The notes under the pieces are model-generated. The model had not been told where the DNA came from. It did not search any database and worked only from the letters and a program-made list of their open reading frames with translations. The position numbers and the translations under genes were made by a program. A stretch of DNA of 64,000 nt from Pseudoalteromonas sp. MM1 (GTDB taxonomy: Bacteria; Pseudomonadota; Gammaproteobacteria; Enterobacterales; Alteromonadaceae): contig NZ_AP027922.1 in the NCBI RefSeq assembly GCF_030296835.1, forward strand, positions 3,162,001-3,226,000, written 5' to 3'. The first letter of the stretch is position 1; each line of letters starts with the position of its first letter. Positions 46,679 to 55,895 of the stretch are shown here, piece by piece.

Positions 46679-46734
46679 GCTGTAAGCTGTAAGCTGTAAG
46701 CTGTAAGCTGTAAGCTGTAAGCTGTAAGCTGTAA
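46679..46734. repeat. Tandem array of eight heptamers (GCTGTAA)
   Basis: GCTGTAA is repeated eight times without mismatch over 56 bases, seven bases after the pilC stop. The unit AGCTGTA resembles AGCTATC of the 27-copy array at 34088, which suggests a common kind of element. Confidence 0.95.
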
Positions 46735-46843
46735 GCAAAGTTTTAAACGCTAATTAATAGCTTGCAAGATAAAGGGAATTATAAGAGCTTTTCAACACGG
46801 GACATACAATTGGCCTACAAATGGCCTGAAGTTAGGTATTTCA

Positions 46844-47746
46844 ATGGAAAATTTTTTTCTTGATATAACGACTGCGATGCAAAGTCAGCAGTGGTTATAT
46901 TTTTTGACTGTGGGCTTAGTAAGCCTGTGTATTGGTAGTTTTTTAAATGTTGTGATTTACCGATTGCCACTGATGATGCAGCGAGAATGGCAAAGTGAAT
47001 GCAGATTATTATTAGAAGATGAACTCACAGCTAAACCTTCAAATGCTAGCTCTAACGAGCCATTTAATTTAGGAAAGCCTAATTCTACCTGCCCTAAATG
47101 CAAAACGGCGATTAAGCCTTGGCAAAATATTCCAATTATTAGTTGGATTGTGCTTAAAGGTAAATGCGCTAATTGCAGTAACCCAATATCAGCGCGCTAC
47201 CCAATAGTTGAAGCCATTACCGCACTATTAAGTTTAGTTGTTGCCTACCGCTTTGGTGCTACAGAGCAGGCTCTTTTATATATTTTTGTTACTTGGATTT
47301 TAGTCGCGCTCACCTTTATTGATATTGACCACATGTTACTGCCTGATCAGCTTACTTTACCGCTAGTATGGCTTGCGCTTATAGCCGCTGTAATTGGCGT
47401 AACAATAAGCCCGAGTGATGCGATAATCGGAGCCGCCTGCGGCTATTTAAGCCTGTGGAGTGTGTTTTGGTTGTTTAAGCTATTAACCGGCAAGGAAGGC
47501 ATGGGCTATGGCGATTTTAAGTTACTAGCTGTGTTTGGTGCTCTACTTGGGTGGCAATCGCTATTAACCATTATTTTGCTTTCAAGTGTGGTTGGCGCCA
47601 TTATTGGTATTGCCCTTTTAAGCATTCAAGGTAAAGACAAAGCAACCCCTATCCCATTTGGCCCCTACTTAGCTATAGCAGGTTGGATAACACTTTTGTG
47701 GGGCGCTCAAATTCAAGCTACCTATTTTAATTTAATTGGTTACTAG
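46844..47746 (+). CDS. pilD: Prepilin peptidase / N-methyltransferase
   Basis: A 300-residue bifunctional inner-membrane enzyme that cuts and N-methylates prepilins. Two CxxC pairs (CPKC at about 84-87 and CANC at about 109-112) form the cytoplasmic zinc site. The aspartyl protease residues lie in FIDIDHMLLPDQLTL and GYGDFKLLA. An aa stretch SFLNVVIYRLPLMMQREW is typical of the N-terminal domain. It lies one base before coaE. Confidence 0.96.
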   Translation: MENFFLDITTAMQSQQWLYFLTVGLVSLCIGSFLNVVIYRLPLMMQREWQSECRLLLEDELTAKPSNASSNEPFNLGKPNSTCPKCKTAIKPWQNIPIISWIVLKGKCANCSNPISARYPIVEAITALLSLVVAYRFGATEQALLYIFVTWILVALTFIDIDHMLLPDQLTLPLVWLALIAAVIGVTISPSDAIIGAACGYLSLWSVFWLFKLLTGKEGMGYGDFKLLAVFGALLGWQSLLTIILLSSVVGAIIGIALLSIQGKDKATPIPFGPYLAIAGWITLLWGAQIQATYFNLIGY

Positions 47747-47747
47747 C

Positions 47748-48368
47748 ATGAGTGAACACACAATTAAAATAAATAACTGGGTATTGGGCTTAACAGGCGG
47801 TATTGGCTGCGGTAAAACGGCTGTTAGTAATATGTTTGAAAAGCTGGGTATATGCGTTGTTGATGCCGATATTATTGCCCGCCAAGTGGTAGCGCCTAAT
47901 AGCGCAGGGCTAAATGCAATTATTGAACACTTTGGCGAGGGTATTTTACTACCCGATGGCACATTAAATAGGGCAACCCTGCGCACTAAAATATTTACCA
48001 ACAATGATGAAAAAGAGTGGCTAAACGCTCTATTGCACCCGCTTATACGGGAAAAAATACTCACCGATTTAAATAATGCAAGCAGTGCTTATGTTGTATT
48101 GGTTGCACCATTATTGTTTGAAAATAAGCTGAATGAATACTGCAACCGCACTTTATTGATTGATGTACCACAGCCTGTGCAAATTGAACGTACACTAAAA
48201 CGCGACAATATTAGCCTTGAGCAGGTAAATAGCATCATAGCATCGCAAATGTCACGTGAAGAAAAGCAACAAAAAGCCGATGATATTCTAAATAATGACC
48301 GCGATTTATCACTCGTTCATGCAGAACTTGCTGTTCTTCATAAAAATTACCTACAATATGCAGTATAA
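47748..48368 (+). CDS. coaE: Dephospho-CoA kinase
   Basis: A 206-residue kinase for the last step of CoA synthesis. P-loop GLTGGIGCGKTAVS near residue 13, DADIIARQVV, and HPLIREKI are diagnostic. I start at ATG 47748 (MSEHTIKINNWVLGL), one base after the pilD stop; the in-frame TTG upstream is inside pilD. The pilD-coaE pair is conserved in gammaproteobacteria. Confidence 0.96.
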   Translation: MSEHTIKINNWVLGLTGGIGCGKTAVSNMFEKLGICVVDADIIARQVVAPNSAGLNAIIEHFGEGILLPDGTLNRATLRTKIFTNNDEKEWLNALLHPLIREKILTDLNNASSAYVVLVAPLLFENKLNEYCNRTLLIDVPQPVQIERTLKRDNISLEQVNSIIASQMSREEKQQKADDILNNDRDLSLVHAELAVLHKNYLQYAV

Positions 48369-48513
48369 AATACAACTAATGCCCCTTAATGCGGTCATAA
48401 CAATATAAACTCGTAATTTGGTTAACAAAAAAGTGTTGATAAGCACAACGAATGTAATTACCTGCTTTTTTCTGATAAATTGTTAACTATTGAAGGACTA
48501 AAATAGGTGCGCA

Positions 48514-50190
48514 ATGAATATTAACTCACCGTTATTGAGAAAATTTATAACGCTTGGCCGCATTGATGCCGATACCGTAAAAGCAAAACAGCAAGAGTTT
48601 GCCTCGACCGCCGAGCTTATATCTAAATGTGGAAAAATTGACAGCAACGACCTAGCTGAGCAATGCATAGACTTATTTCGCGTACCGTATTTTGATTTAA
48701 AAGACTTCGACCCTGCACAAATCCCCGAAGACTTAGTTAAAGAAAAACTAATACGTAAACACCACATTTTACCGCTTGTTCAAAAAGGCAGAAAAGTATA
48801 CATAGCCGCCTCAGATCCAACCGATTACGGTGCCTTTGAAAACTTTGAATTTAGCACCGGTTTATCGTGCGAAATAGTCGTGGTTGACTACATTCAGCTG
48901 GATAATAAAATTGAGCAACTACTTGATGCTGCAGGCAGCTTAGATTTAAGCGCCGATGAATTTAAAGAGTTTGCCGACTTAGATACTGAAGGCCCTAAAG
49001 AAACCACACCTAAAGATGACGATAAAGACGATGCGCCCATCATTGTTTATATCAATAAAATTTTAATGGATGCCATTAAAAAAGGCGCCTCTGATTTACA
49101 CTTTGAACCTTACGAACATAAATACCGTATTCGCTTTCGTATTGATGGGATTTTGCACGAAGTTGCAAATCCACCCAACACCTTAGCAAGCAAGCTATCG
49201 GCACGTATAAAAGTAATGTCACGCCTTGATATTGCAGAAAAACGTAAACCACAAGATGGCCGTATTAAACTAAAAATGACCGAGCGTAAAAGCATCGACT
49301 TTCGTGTAAGTACCATGCCTACGTTATGGGGCGAAAAAATAGTAATGCGTATTCTTGATTCATCAAGCGCTATGCTAGGTATTGACGTATTAGGTTACGA
49401 AGAGGATCAGAAAAAGCTCTATATGGATGCGCTTGGGCAACCACAAGGTATGATACTTGTAACCGGCCCTACCGGGTCGGGTAAAACAGTATCGCTTTAT
49501 ACCGGTTTAAATATACTTAACCAACCAGAGCGAAACATTAGTACCGCCGAGGATCCGGTAGAAATAAACCTTGAAGGGGTTAACCAAGTACAAATAAACC
49601 CTAAAGCCGAGATGACCTTTGCCAACGCCCTGCGTGCCTTTTTACGTCAAGATCCTGATGTAGTGATGGTTGGTGAAATACGAGATCTAGAAACCGCAGA
49701 AATTTCAATTAAAGCGGCGCAAACAGGTCACTTAGTGTTATCAACACTACATACCAACTCAGCCCCCGAAACCATAACGCGTTTATTAAATATGGGCGTG
49801 CCTGCGTATAACGTAGCAAGCTCTATAAGTTTGATTATTGCCCAGCGCTTAGCTAGGCGTTTATGCCCTAAATGTAAAACCCCAGAAACACTGCCTGCAG
49901 AAGAATTAGCTCGCCAAGGTTTTAGCACCGCGCAAATTGAAGACATGACTCTATACGCGCCCAAAGGCTGCGAAAATTGCACCGATGGTTACAAAGGCCG
50001 TGTAGGTATTTACGAAGTAATGCAAATTACCCCTGAAATTGCACAAATTATTATGCGCGGTGGTAATTCACTCGAAATAGCAGAGGTATCACTGCAAGCT
50101 GGGTTTAATAACTTACGATTATCGGGTTTACGCAAAGCCGCAGATGGTTTAACGTCTTTGGCTGAAATAAACCGCGTTACAAATATGTAG
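48514..50190 (+). CDS. pilB: Type IV pilus extension ATPase
   Basis: A 558-residue GspE-family ATPase. N-terminal MshEN-type domain (about 30-150), then the ATPase with Asp box, Walker [16 protein letters not shown] (about residue 317), Walker [14 protein letters not shown] and His box ([16 protein letters not shown]). Zinc-binding Cys pairs CPKC and CENC lie in the C-terminal part, as in true PilB. It powers pilus extension. Its place after coaE and not between pilA and pilC is unusual. The 145-base gap before it suggests its own promoter. Confidence 0.95.
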   Translation: MNINSPLLRKFITLGRIDADTVKAKQQEFASTAELISKCGKIDSNDLAEQCIDLFRVPYFDLKDFDPAQIPEDLVKEKLIRKHHILPLVQKGRKVYIAASDPTDYGAFENFEFSTGLSCEIVVVDYIQLDNKIEQLLDAAGSLDLSADEFKEFADLDTEGPKETTPKDDDKDDAPIIVYINKILMDAIKKGASDLHFEPYEHKYRIRFRIDGILHEVANPPNTLASKLSARIKVMSRLDIAEKRKPQDGRIKLKMTERKSIDFRVSTMPTLWGEKIVMRILDSSSAMLGIDVLGYEEDQKKLYMDALGQPQGMILVTGPTGSGKTVSLYTGLNILNQPERNISTAEDPVEINLEGVNQVQINPKAEMTFANALRAFLRQDPDVVMVGEIRDLETAEISIKAAQTGHLVLSTLHTNSAPETITRLLNMGVPAYNVASSISLIIAQRLARRLCPKCKTPETLPAEELARQGFSTAQIEDMTLYAPKGCENCTDGYKGRVGIYEVMQITPEIAQIIMRGGNSLEIAEVSLQAGFNNLRLSGLRKAADGLTSLAEINRVTNM

Positions 50191-50242
50191 AGTTAGTAGC
50201 GTTAAGTACATGTGCTTAACGCGTAATTGTAGAGAGTAAAGT

Positions 50243-50473
50243 ATGCCAACAATTGTTAACTGCCCAACCTGTCAAAATAAAGTTGAGTGGTCAGAGCAAA
50301 GCCCCCATCGTCCTTTTTGTTCTAAACGCTGTCAGCTTATTGACTTAGGTGAATGGTCGTTTGAGAACAATAAAATATCAACCCCTATTATCTCGGCGAA
50401 CGAAATTAGCCAAGATATGATTGAAGATATTGAAGAAATGATGGCTAAAAACGATGATGACTTTTTTAAATAA
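50243..50473 (+). CDS. yacG: DNA gyrase inhibitor YacG
   Basis: A 76-residue zinc-finger protein that binds GyrB and inhibits gyrase. The [10 protein letters not shown] and [14 protein letters not shown] segments hold the four Cys ligands. A longer acidic tail ([15 protein letters not shown]) follows. It normally lies next to coaE (with zapD); here pilB is between them and zapD is absent. Confidence 0.93.
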   Translation: MPTIVNCPTCQNKVEWSEQSPHRPFCSKRCQLIDLGEWSFENNKISTPIISANEISQDMIEDIEEMMAKNDDDFFK

Positions 50474-50497
50474 GCGTTTTTCACCCTCTAAAATGAT

Positions 50498-50523
50498 AAA
50501 AGCCAGCATAAAGCTGGCTTTTT
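50498..50523. terminator. Bidirectional terminator between yacG and the Spy-type gene
   Basis: AAAGCCAGC and GCTGGCTTT pair around ATAAA between the convergent genes. Confidence 0.9.
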
Positions 50524-50545
50524 GATGTATAGAATAAAGGCTATA

Positions 50546-51037
50546 TTAGTCTTTTTGCTTACGGTGCTTTTTACCCATACGCTTTTGCATTTTAGCAAAT
50601 TTTTCTTGCTGCTCAGCGTTAAGCACCTGCATTACTTGATGTTGAGTTTTAAGTTTAATTAAACCAATTTCAGTGCCTTTTTCGTGGCGTGCATTTAATA
50701 GCTCTTTTGCCGCGTTCTCGTCAAACGTTGGAGCGCTAAGTAGTGCATCCATTTTTGCTTTATGCGCTTCGCGCTCAGCTTTACGTGCTTCTTTATCGCC
50801 GCCACGTAGCGCTTTCATTTGCGTTTTTTGCGCTTCAAAAATAGCTTCAAGCTTAGTTTGCTGCTCGTCGGTTAAATCAAGCTTGTCGGCGCCGCGCTCA
50901 GATAATAAAAAACGCGCTTGAGAATGCCCTTGCTTATCATGCATGCCGCCTTTTGCTAATACGCTACCGGCACCAAGTGTAGCCGTTGCTAGACCACAAA
51001 TAAGTACTAATTTTGAAAGTGTATTTACTTTAGTCAT
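50546..51037 (-). CDS. Spy/CpxP-family periplasmic stress protein
   Basis: A roughly 163-residue periplasmic protein. I start at ATG 51037 (MTKVNTLSKLVLICG) with AAGGTG upstream; an ATG two codons and a GTG three codons earlier are in frame. Signal peptide cleavage is likely after GSVLA. LTDEQQTKLEAIF and LNAEQQEKFAKM are the LTxxQ-type motifs of Spy/CpxP, in a highly charged helical chain ending in a Lys/His-rich tail. Spy-type proteins act as chaperones, and CpxP also restrains CpxA. Divergence from cpxRA and phased repeats between them favour a CpxP-like role. Confidence 0.87.
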   Translation of the reverse strand: MTKVNTLSKLVLICGLATATLGAGSVLAKGGMHDKQGHSQARFLLSERGADKLDLTDEQQTKLEAIFEAQKTQMKALRGGDKEARKAEREAHKAKMDALLSAPTFDENAAKELLNARHEKGTEIGLIKLKTQHQVMQVLNAEQQEKFAKMQKRMGKKHRKQKD

Positions 51038-51114
51038 AATCATCACCTTAATATTGGATGGATTGAATTTGGTTGTGGCTGCTTAGCCAGTGAGTTAACT
51101 ATACCGCTTGCAAC

Positions 51115-51150
51115 GCAAAGTAACGCAAAGCAGTGTAAAGGTTGTGTAAA
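51115..51150. promoter_or_regulatory. Phased GYAAA repeats, candidate CpxR binding array
   Basis: GCAAA at 51115 and 51125, and GTAAA at 51135 and 51146, repeat with a spacing of 10, 10 and 11 bases. The CpxR box is GTAAA-N5-GTAAA (with some spacing variants). The array lies between the divergent Spy/CpxP-type and cpxRA genes, 63 bases from cpxR. Confidence 0.6.
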
Positions 51151-51212
51151 GATTCACTTTTGCACAATTTAAGAAGTAAAATAACCATATAGAAATTGCC
51201 TAAGGGTTTGAA

Positions 51213-51902
51213 ATGAAGCTATTAATGATTGATGACGACACAGGTTTGTGCGAACTACTCACTGAATATTTAGCCGCGCAAGGCTTTGACGTACAAAGCG
51301 TTCACGATGGCGAGCAAGGCTTAAAGCTTGCTTTGTCAAATGACTACGCGCTGATATTGCTTGATGTAATGCTCCCAACCCTTGATGGCTTTGAAGTACT
51401 TAAACAACTTAGGCAAACAAAGTTAACTCCGGTCATTATGCTCACTGCAAAAGGCGAAGACTTTGACCGCATTTTTGGCCTAGAGCTTGGCGCAGACGAT
51501 TACATACCAAAACCCTTTAATCACCGCGAGTTGCTTGCCCGTGTAAAAGCCATTACCCGCCGCATAGAGCACATAAATAGTCTAAACGTTGCAACGCCTA
51601 GCAAAATGAATATAAATGGCATTACAGTTAATTTGGCAGCCCGAGAGGCCGCTATTAACGAGCACACCCTCACACTGACAGGCACAGAGTACGAAGTACT
51701 GGTGTTATTGATTAAAAATGCCGGCGAAGTTGTCAGTAAAGAGCAAATAAGTGAAGAAGTGCTCGGTAGGCGCTTAGCTTCGTTTGACCGCTCAATTGAT
51801 ATGCATGTTAGCAATATTCGTAAAAAAATAGCCGAGCACATTCAAGGTGAGCGAATAAAAACTATGCGAGGTACAGGTTATGTCTTCATCCAAGGTGAGT
51901 AA
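51213..51902 (+). CDS. cpxR: Response regulator of the Cpx envelope stress system
   Basis: A 229-residue OmpR-family regulator. The receiver domain has the acidic pocket in LLMIDDDTG and phosphoacceptor Asp51 in LILLDVMLP, Lys in KPF near residue 98. The C-terminal winged helix contains LTLTGTEYEVLVLLIKNAGE and RSIDMHVSNIRKKI. It is followed, with a 23-base overlap, by its sensor kinase and divergent from a CpxP-like gene, which identifies it as CpxR. Confidence 0.93.
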   Translation: MKLLMIDDDTGLCELLTEYLAAQGFDVQSVHDGEQGLKLALSNDYALILLDVMLPTLDGFEVLKQLRQTKLTPVIMLTAKGEDFDRIFGLELGADDYIPKPFNHRELLARVKAITRRIEHINSLNVATPSKMNINGITVNLAAREAAINEHTLTLTGTEYEVLVLLIKNAGEVVSKEQISEEVLGRRLASFDRSIDMHVSNIRKKIAEHIQGERIKTMRGTGYVFIQGE

Positions 51903-53295
51903 TAAACATTACTTTGCATGGCTAAAGCACCCTCGGCATTATTTATTTTTTAAAATATTTATTTGGTTTTGGCTAACGATAACAGGGACTGTGGCAGCGC
52001 TTATATTTTTAAGCAACATTACTGCAATTAATGCCGTTAGCAACGAGCCTTTGCATGGGCCAATGAAAAAAAACCTAATTTATACTGCTAAAAGCATTGA
52101 ACGAAGCGCCACTAAACATAAACGCACCCTTGCTGATGTTTTATCGCACCCTAGGCTTTCAAAACGAAAAATTTTATTTTTGGGTGCGGCACAGCCCGAA
52201 GATGCATTAAGCAGTAAAGAGATACCCGCCGAAATAGATTTAAATTTACTTAGCTTTAGTCAAAATTTGGCGCCACAGGTTATTTTTACCGAAAAATACC
52301 AAGCATTCGGTCCTGTTAATATTAACGTGCCAGAGGGACAGTTTTACCTTTACGAAATAGACATTAATCACCAACCGCCTTTGCTCATGCGCTTTAAGTT
52401 AATGCCCAATTGGATGAAGGTACTGGTGGCTATTTTTGCCTCTTTAATACTAAGCTTTATTTTTAGCCGTAACTTAATCGCACCTATTAACAGCCTTAAA
52501 AAAGCAGCTATTAAGCTTTCATCGGGAGACTTGTCAGCGCGTGTAACAATACCAGCAAGCAGAAAAGATGAGCTAGGAGTGCTGGGGCGCGACTTTAACA
52601 GCATGGCTAATCAGCTTGAGCAGCTTATTAGCGCCCAAAAGCGTTTGCTTGCTGATATATCTCACGAGTTACGCTCCCCGCTTACGCGCTTAAAAATGGC
52701 AACAGGGCTTGCACAAATGCAAGCCAACGAGGCAAGTCAATCGTATTTATTACGCATAGAAAAAGAAGCTAACCAACTTGATAAAATGATTGCTGATGTA
52801 CTGCAAGTGTCACGTTTAGAAGCGCAAAGCCAAACACTGTCACTGCAAAAGCAATCGTTAAAAGATATAGTAGAGCACGTATTAAACGATGCACAGTTTG
52901 AAGCCAAGCAAAACACTAAAACGCTTACATTTAGTGGCAATGCCGATGTAATGCTAAGCTGCGATGAATCTTTAATTGCCAGCGCGCTCGAAAACCTATT
53001 ACGTAACGCAATAAAATACGCGCACAGCAACATTAGCTTTGACGTACACTACGTTAACCAAATTTTTATAGAAATTTGCGACGATGGCCCAGGCGTTCCA
53101 AATGAGCAGCTAAGTAAACTGTGTGAGCCTTTTTTTAGACAATCTGATGCCCGCGACAGAGTAAGTGGAGGCACGGGCCTTGGCTTAGCTATCGCTAAAA
53201 ATGCTATTATTGCTCATGGTGGTAGTTTAGTGTTATCAAATAAAGAAAATGGCGGCTTGTGTGCGAATATAACCTTGCCAATAATTAAAGAGTAA
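51880..53295 (+). CDS. cpxA: Sensor histidine kinase of the Cpx system
   Basis: A 471-residue inner-membrane kinase. Membrane segments lie near residues 23-46 and 180-197, enclosing a periplasmic sensor of about 130 residues. HAMP follows (about 197-250), then HisKA with His262 in DISHELRSPLTRLK and the ATPase domain with N box (LENLLRNAIKYA), DDGPGVPNEQ and GGTGLGLAIAKNAI. It autophosphorylates upon envelope misfolding and transfers phosphate to CpxR. The start lies inside cpxR, so translation is probably coupled. Confidence 0.92.
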   Translation: MSSSKVSNKHYFAWLKHPRHYLFFKIFIWFWLTITGTVAALIFLSNITAINAVSNEPLHGPMKKNLIYTAKSIERSATKHKRTLADVLSHPRLSKRKILFLGAAQPEDALSSKEIPAEIDLNLLSFSQNLAPQVIFTEKYQAFGPVNINVPEGQFYLYEIDINHQPPLLMRFKLMPNWMKVLVAIFASLILSFIFSRNLIAPINSLKKAAIKLSSGDLSARVTIPASRKDELGVLGRDFNSMANQLEQLISAQKRLLADISHELRSPLTRLKMATGLAQMQANEASQSYLLRIEKEANQLDKMIADVLQVSRLEAQSQTLSLQKQSLKDIVEHVLNDAQFEAKQNTKTLTFSGNADVMLSCDESLIASALENLLRNAIKYAHSNISFDVHYVNQIFIEICDDGPGVPNEQLSKLCEPFFRQSDARDRVSGGTGLGLAIAKNAIIAHGGSLVLSNKENGGLCANITLPIIKE

Positions 53296-53298
53296 TTC

Positions 53299-54246
53299 AT
53301 GTTTTATAGCAGTGAAAGCGAGCTTGAAAGTAACCAATCTGCAATTGAAGATTTTTTTGAAAATACACTGGTTAAATCTAACTTAAAAACATTGCATGGC
53401 ACATTATTTTACACCTATGCAAAACCCATTAATGCAAAAATGGCGTTAGTTATTAGCTCTGGCAGAGTCGAAGGGGCTGATAAATATAAAGAGCTGCTGT
53501 GGGAGTTTTATAACAATGGGTATGCCGTTTTTATAATAGACCATCAAGGTCAAGGTCGCTCTTATCGGCATTTGAAGAACAAGCACAAAGGTTATGTTCA
53601 AAACTTTCAAGATTATAGCGCAGATCTAAACCAGTTTACCGAAGAGGTAGTCAATACTCACTGGCAAGGTAATAAAGCGTTAATTGCGCATTCGATGGGA
53701 GGAGCCATTGCGCTGCATTATTTAGCAACCTATAAGCATGATTACAAGGGGGTATTTTTGTCAGCTCCCATGTTAAATATTTTTACTAAAAAGGTGCCTC
53801 GCTTTTCTACCACTTTGGCTGTCAACATAGCTAAAATGCTGGGTTTTCAATACAGCTATGCATTTGGGCAAAAAAACTATACTCCCCCTAGTTTCGACCT
53901 AAACGTGCTAACCAGTAGTACAGTACGTTACAAACAATTTAGGCAAACCTATCACGCTACGCCAGCCTTACAACTCGGCGGAGTAACTTATGGATGGTTA
54001 CACGCGGTCATTAAATTTTTGCCATCAGTAGATAAGTTAAATATCACTATTCCCATGTATATTGCTAAAGCCGAAAACGATGAAGTGGTAAATAACTCCG
54101 CCCTTGATAAGCTAGCTAATAGCCATGCAAATGCATCAATTGAAAGCTTTAAAGGTGCAAAACATGAGCTCTTTTTTGAACGTGACGAAATTCGTAAGCC
54201 AGCACTAAAAAGCATGTACACATTTTGTGAATCTATTAATGTTTAA
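53299..54246 (+). CDS. Alpha/beta hydrolase, lysophospholipase-like
   Basis: A 315-residue cytoplasmic hydrolase (no signal peptide) of the PldB/monoacylglycerol lipase group. DHQGQGRSYR after strand beta-4 and the nucleophile elbow AHSMGGAIALHYLA (Ser near residue 133) are clear; the catalytic His lies in GAKHELFFE. It probably acts on lysophospholipids or monoacylglycerols. It begins three bases after cpxA, so it is cotranscribed with the Cpx system, which suggests a role in membrane stress. Its 3' end overlaps fieF by 11 bases. Confidence 0.87.
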   Translation: MFYSSESELESNQSAIEDFFENTLVKSNLKTLHGTLFYTYAKPINAKMALVISSGRVEGADKYKELLWEFYNNGYAVFIIDHQGQGRSYRHLKNKHKGYVQNFQDYSADLNQFTEEVVNTHWQGNKALIAHSMGGAIALHYLATYKHDYKGVFLSAPMLNIFTKKVPRFSTTLAVNIAKMLGFQYSYAFGQKNYTPPSFDLNVLTSSTVRYKQFRQTYHATPALQLGGVTYGWLHAVIKFLPSVDKLNITIPMYIAKAENDEVVNNSALDKLANSHANASIESFKGAKHELFFERDEIRKPALKSMYTFCESINV

Positions 54247-55135
54247 CAACGACAGATAATGGGTCGAGGTGGATAAGTATATCAACCTCAGACTCAAAGC
54301 AATCGGCTATCATTTTTTCCACTTCATCGGCTACATTGTGGGCACGAATTAGCGATAAATCGTCATCTAATTCTAGGTGCATTTGTATAAACTTAATTTT
54401 TCCACCTTGTCGCGTGCGAATACCATGCACCCCGTGTACATCAGCATGTTTTTTTGCTATGTCAAAAATACTTTGTTTTTCTTCGTCCGGCAGTTCTTTA
54501 TCCATTAAATGATCAGCACTGTCGCGTGCTATATCCCAGCTGTTATAAAGTAAATAGCCTGCTACACCAATAGCAAATAGCGGATCGGCATATAAAACGC
54601 CATAATACGAAAGCAAAATAGCAAGTAAAACCGCGGCATTTAAAATTAAATCGCCTTTGTAATGTACCGAGTCTGCTTTAATAGCAATAGATTCGGTATG
54701 CTTTACCACTTTAATTTGAAAAAACACAATCACTAACGTACATGCAATAGCAAATAGGCTCACCCACACACCAAACAATGAATGACTAAGCACGATTGGA
54801 TTAAATAAGCGCTCAATACCATGAAACGCCAATAAACAACCGGACCCTGCTATAAACGCAGCTTGACCAAGTCCTGCAAGCGCTTCTGCCTTACCGTGAC
54901 CAAAACGGTGGTCGTCATCAGCTGGGCGCAACGCATAGCCAAGCACCAAAAAGCTCATGGCAGTGGCGGTAATATCCATTAATGAGTCAGTTAAAGAGCC
55001 AAGCATAGAGGCCGAACCCGACGCCAACCACGCCCAGGTTTTAGCGGCTATCATTAAGCTCACCATTACCATGGTCACTATGCTTGACGTTTTAACCCAA
55101 AATTCGTAACTGCGATGATGCACGTTAATATTCAC
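54236..55135 (-). CDS. fieF: Cation diffusion facilitator (iron/zinc efflux)
   Basis: A 299-residue CDF transporter with six membrane helices and a cytoplasmic C-terminal domain. Metal-site residues lie in [11 protein letters not shown] and [17 protein letters not shown], and in ADSVHYKGD (helix 5). [12 protein letters not shown] and the C-terminal [20 protein letters not shown] match YiiP/FieF. It exports Fe2+ or Zn2+ using the proton gradient. In E. coli fieF lies near cpxRA too, so the arrangement is conserved. Confidence 0.93.
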   Translation of the reverse strand: MNINVHHRSYEFWVKTSSIVTMVMVSLMIAAKTWAWLASGSASMLGSLTDSLMDITATAMSFLVLGYALRPADDDHRFGHGKAEALAGLGQAAFIAGSGCLLAFHGIERLFNPIVLSHSLFGVWVSLFAIACTLVIVFFQIKVVKHTESIAIKADSVHYKGDLILNAAVLLAILLSYYGVLYADPLFAIGVAGYLLYNSWDIARDSADHLMDKELPDEEKQSIFDIAKKHADVHGVHGIRTRQGGKIKFIQMHLELDDDLSLIRAHNVADEVEKMIADCFESEVDILIHLDPLSVVVKH

Positions 55136-55231
55136 TACTTACGGTATTCAATGGCGCGAGTATATCATTTTTTTTACCGGTTTCGTGTATACTGCCACTC
55201 GACAAATTATAGATTATTAGAAAGGCGCAAT

Positions 55232-55696
55232 ATGCTGGATATCGTTTTATATCAACCTGAAATCCCACCCAATACAGGAAATATCATACGCTTGTGTGCA
55301 AACACAGGTTACTCATTACATTTAATTGAACCGTTAGGTTTTGAGTGGGACGATAAGCGAGTAAAACGTGCCGGGCTTGATTACCACGAATTTAGTAATG
55401 TTCAGCGCCACGCCTCGTTTGAAGCATACCTTGAAAAATGCCAACCTAAAAAAGTGTATGCATGCACCACTAAAGGCAGCCAACTTCATCACGAAGCGAG
55501 TTATGAAGCCGGTGATTGCTTAGTGTTTGGACCCGAAACTCGCGGCCTTCCTGACGATATGATTCAAGCGCTACCTAAAGAACAACGTGTGCGTATTCCT
55601 ATGCAGGCCAATAGCCGTAGTATGAACCTATCAAATTCGGTTGCTGTATTTATTTACGAATCGTGGCGACAATTAGGGTTTGTTGGAGGCAAGTAA
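55232..55696 (+). CDS. trmL: tRNA (cytidine/uridine-34-2'-O)-methyltransferase
   Basis: A 154-residue SPOUT methyltransferase that methylates the wobble ribose of two tRNA-Leu species. The start is ATG 55232 ([20 protein letters not shown]); the longer open frame upstream overlaps the fieF promoter. [15 protein letters not shown] and [20 protein letters not shown] form the knotted SAM site. Monocistronic. Confidence 0.96.
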   Translation: MLDIVLYQPEIPPNTGNIIRLCANTGYSLHLIEPLGFEWDDKRVKRAGLDYHEFSNVQRHASFEAYLEKCQPKKVYACTTKGSQLHHEASYEAGDCLVFGPETRGLPDDMIQALPKEQRVRIPMQANSRSMNLSNSVAVFIYESWRQLGFVGGK

Positions 55697-55830
55697 TACC
55701 ATTTTGATTAATTGTTCTATTTTAAGGTTGGAAAAACGTGTTGATAGCCAGGCAAAAACTGGCTATTAAGTTGTTATAAATGAAAATTTTTAACAACGGC
55801 AACAACACGTTTAGCCCCGCAAAATGAAAT
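55696..55830 (+). repeat. Structured intergenic element (three-way-junction fold), dispersed repeat
   Basis: An outer stem AAACGTGTTG (55734-55743) and CAACACGTTT (55803-55812) encloses two hairpins: ATAGCCAG/CTGGCTAT (55744-55766) and GTTGTTA/TAACAAC (55770-55797). The left part (ATACCATTTTGATTAATTG, TCTATTTTAAGGTTGG) recurs at 13292 without the hairpins. The borders are approximate. I recognise no known RNA family. Confidence 0.65.
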
Positions 55831-55895
55831 AAGTATTATTGCACATTGCTATAATGCTAGGCTCAACAAATTAAAGCCTAGCAATAAGGCTCGGA

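Noticed and set aside
55857..55882. Terminator of gpsA (GCTAGGCT/AGCCTAGC)
   Set aside because: The 8-bp inverted repeat has a 10-base AT loop and no T-run on the gpsA strand, so I do not call it a terminator.
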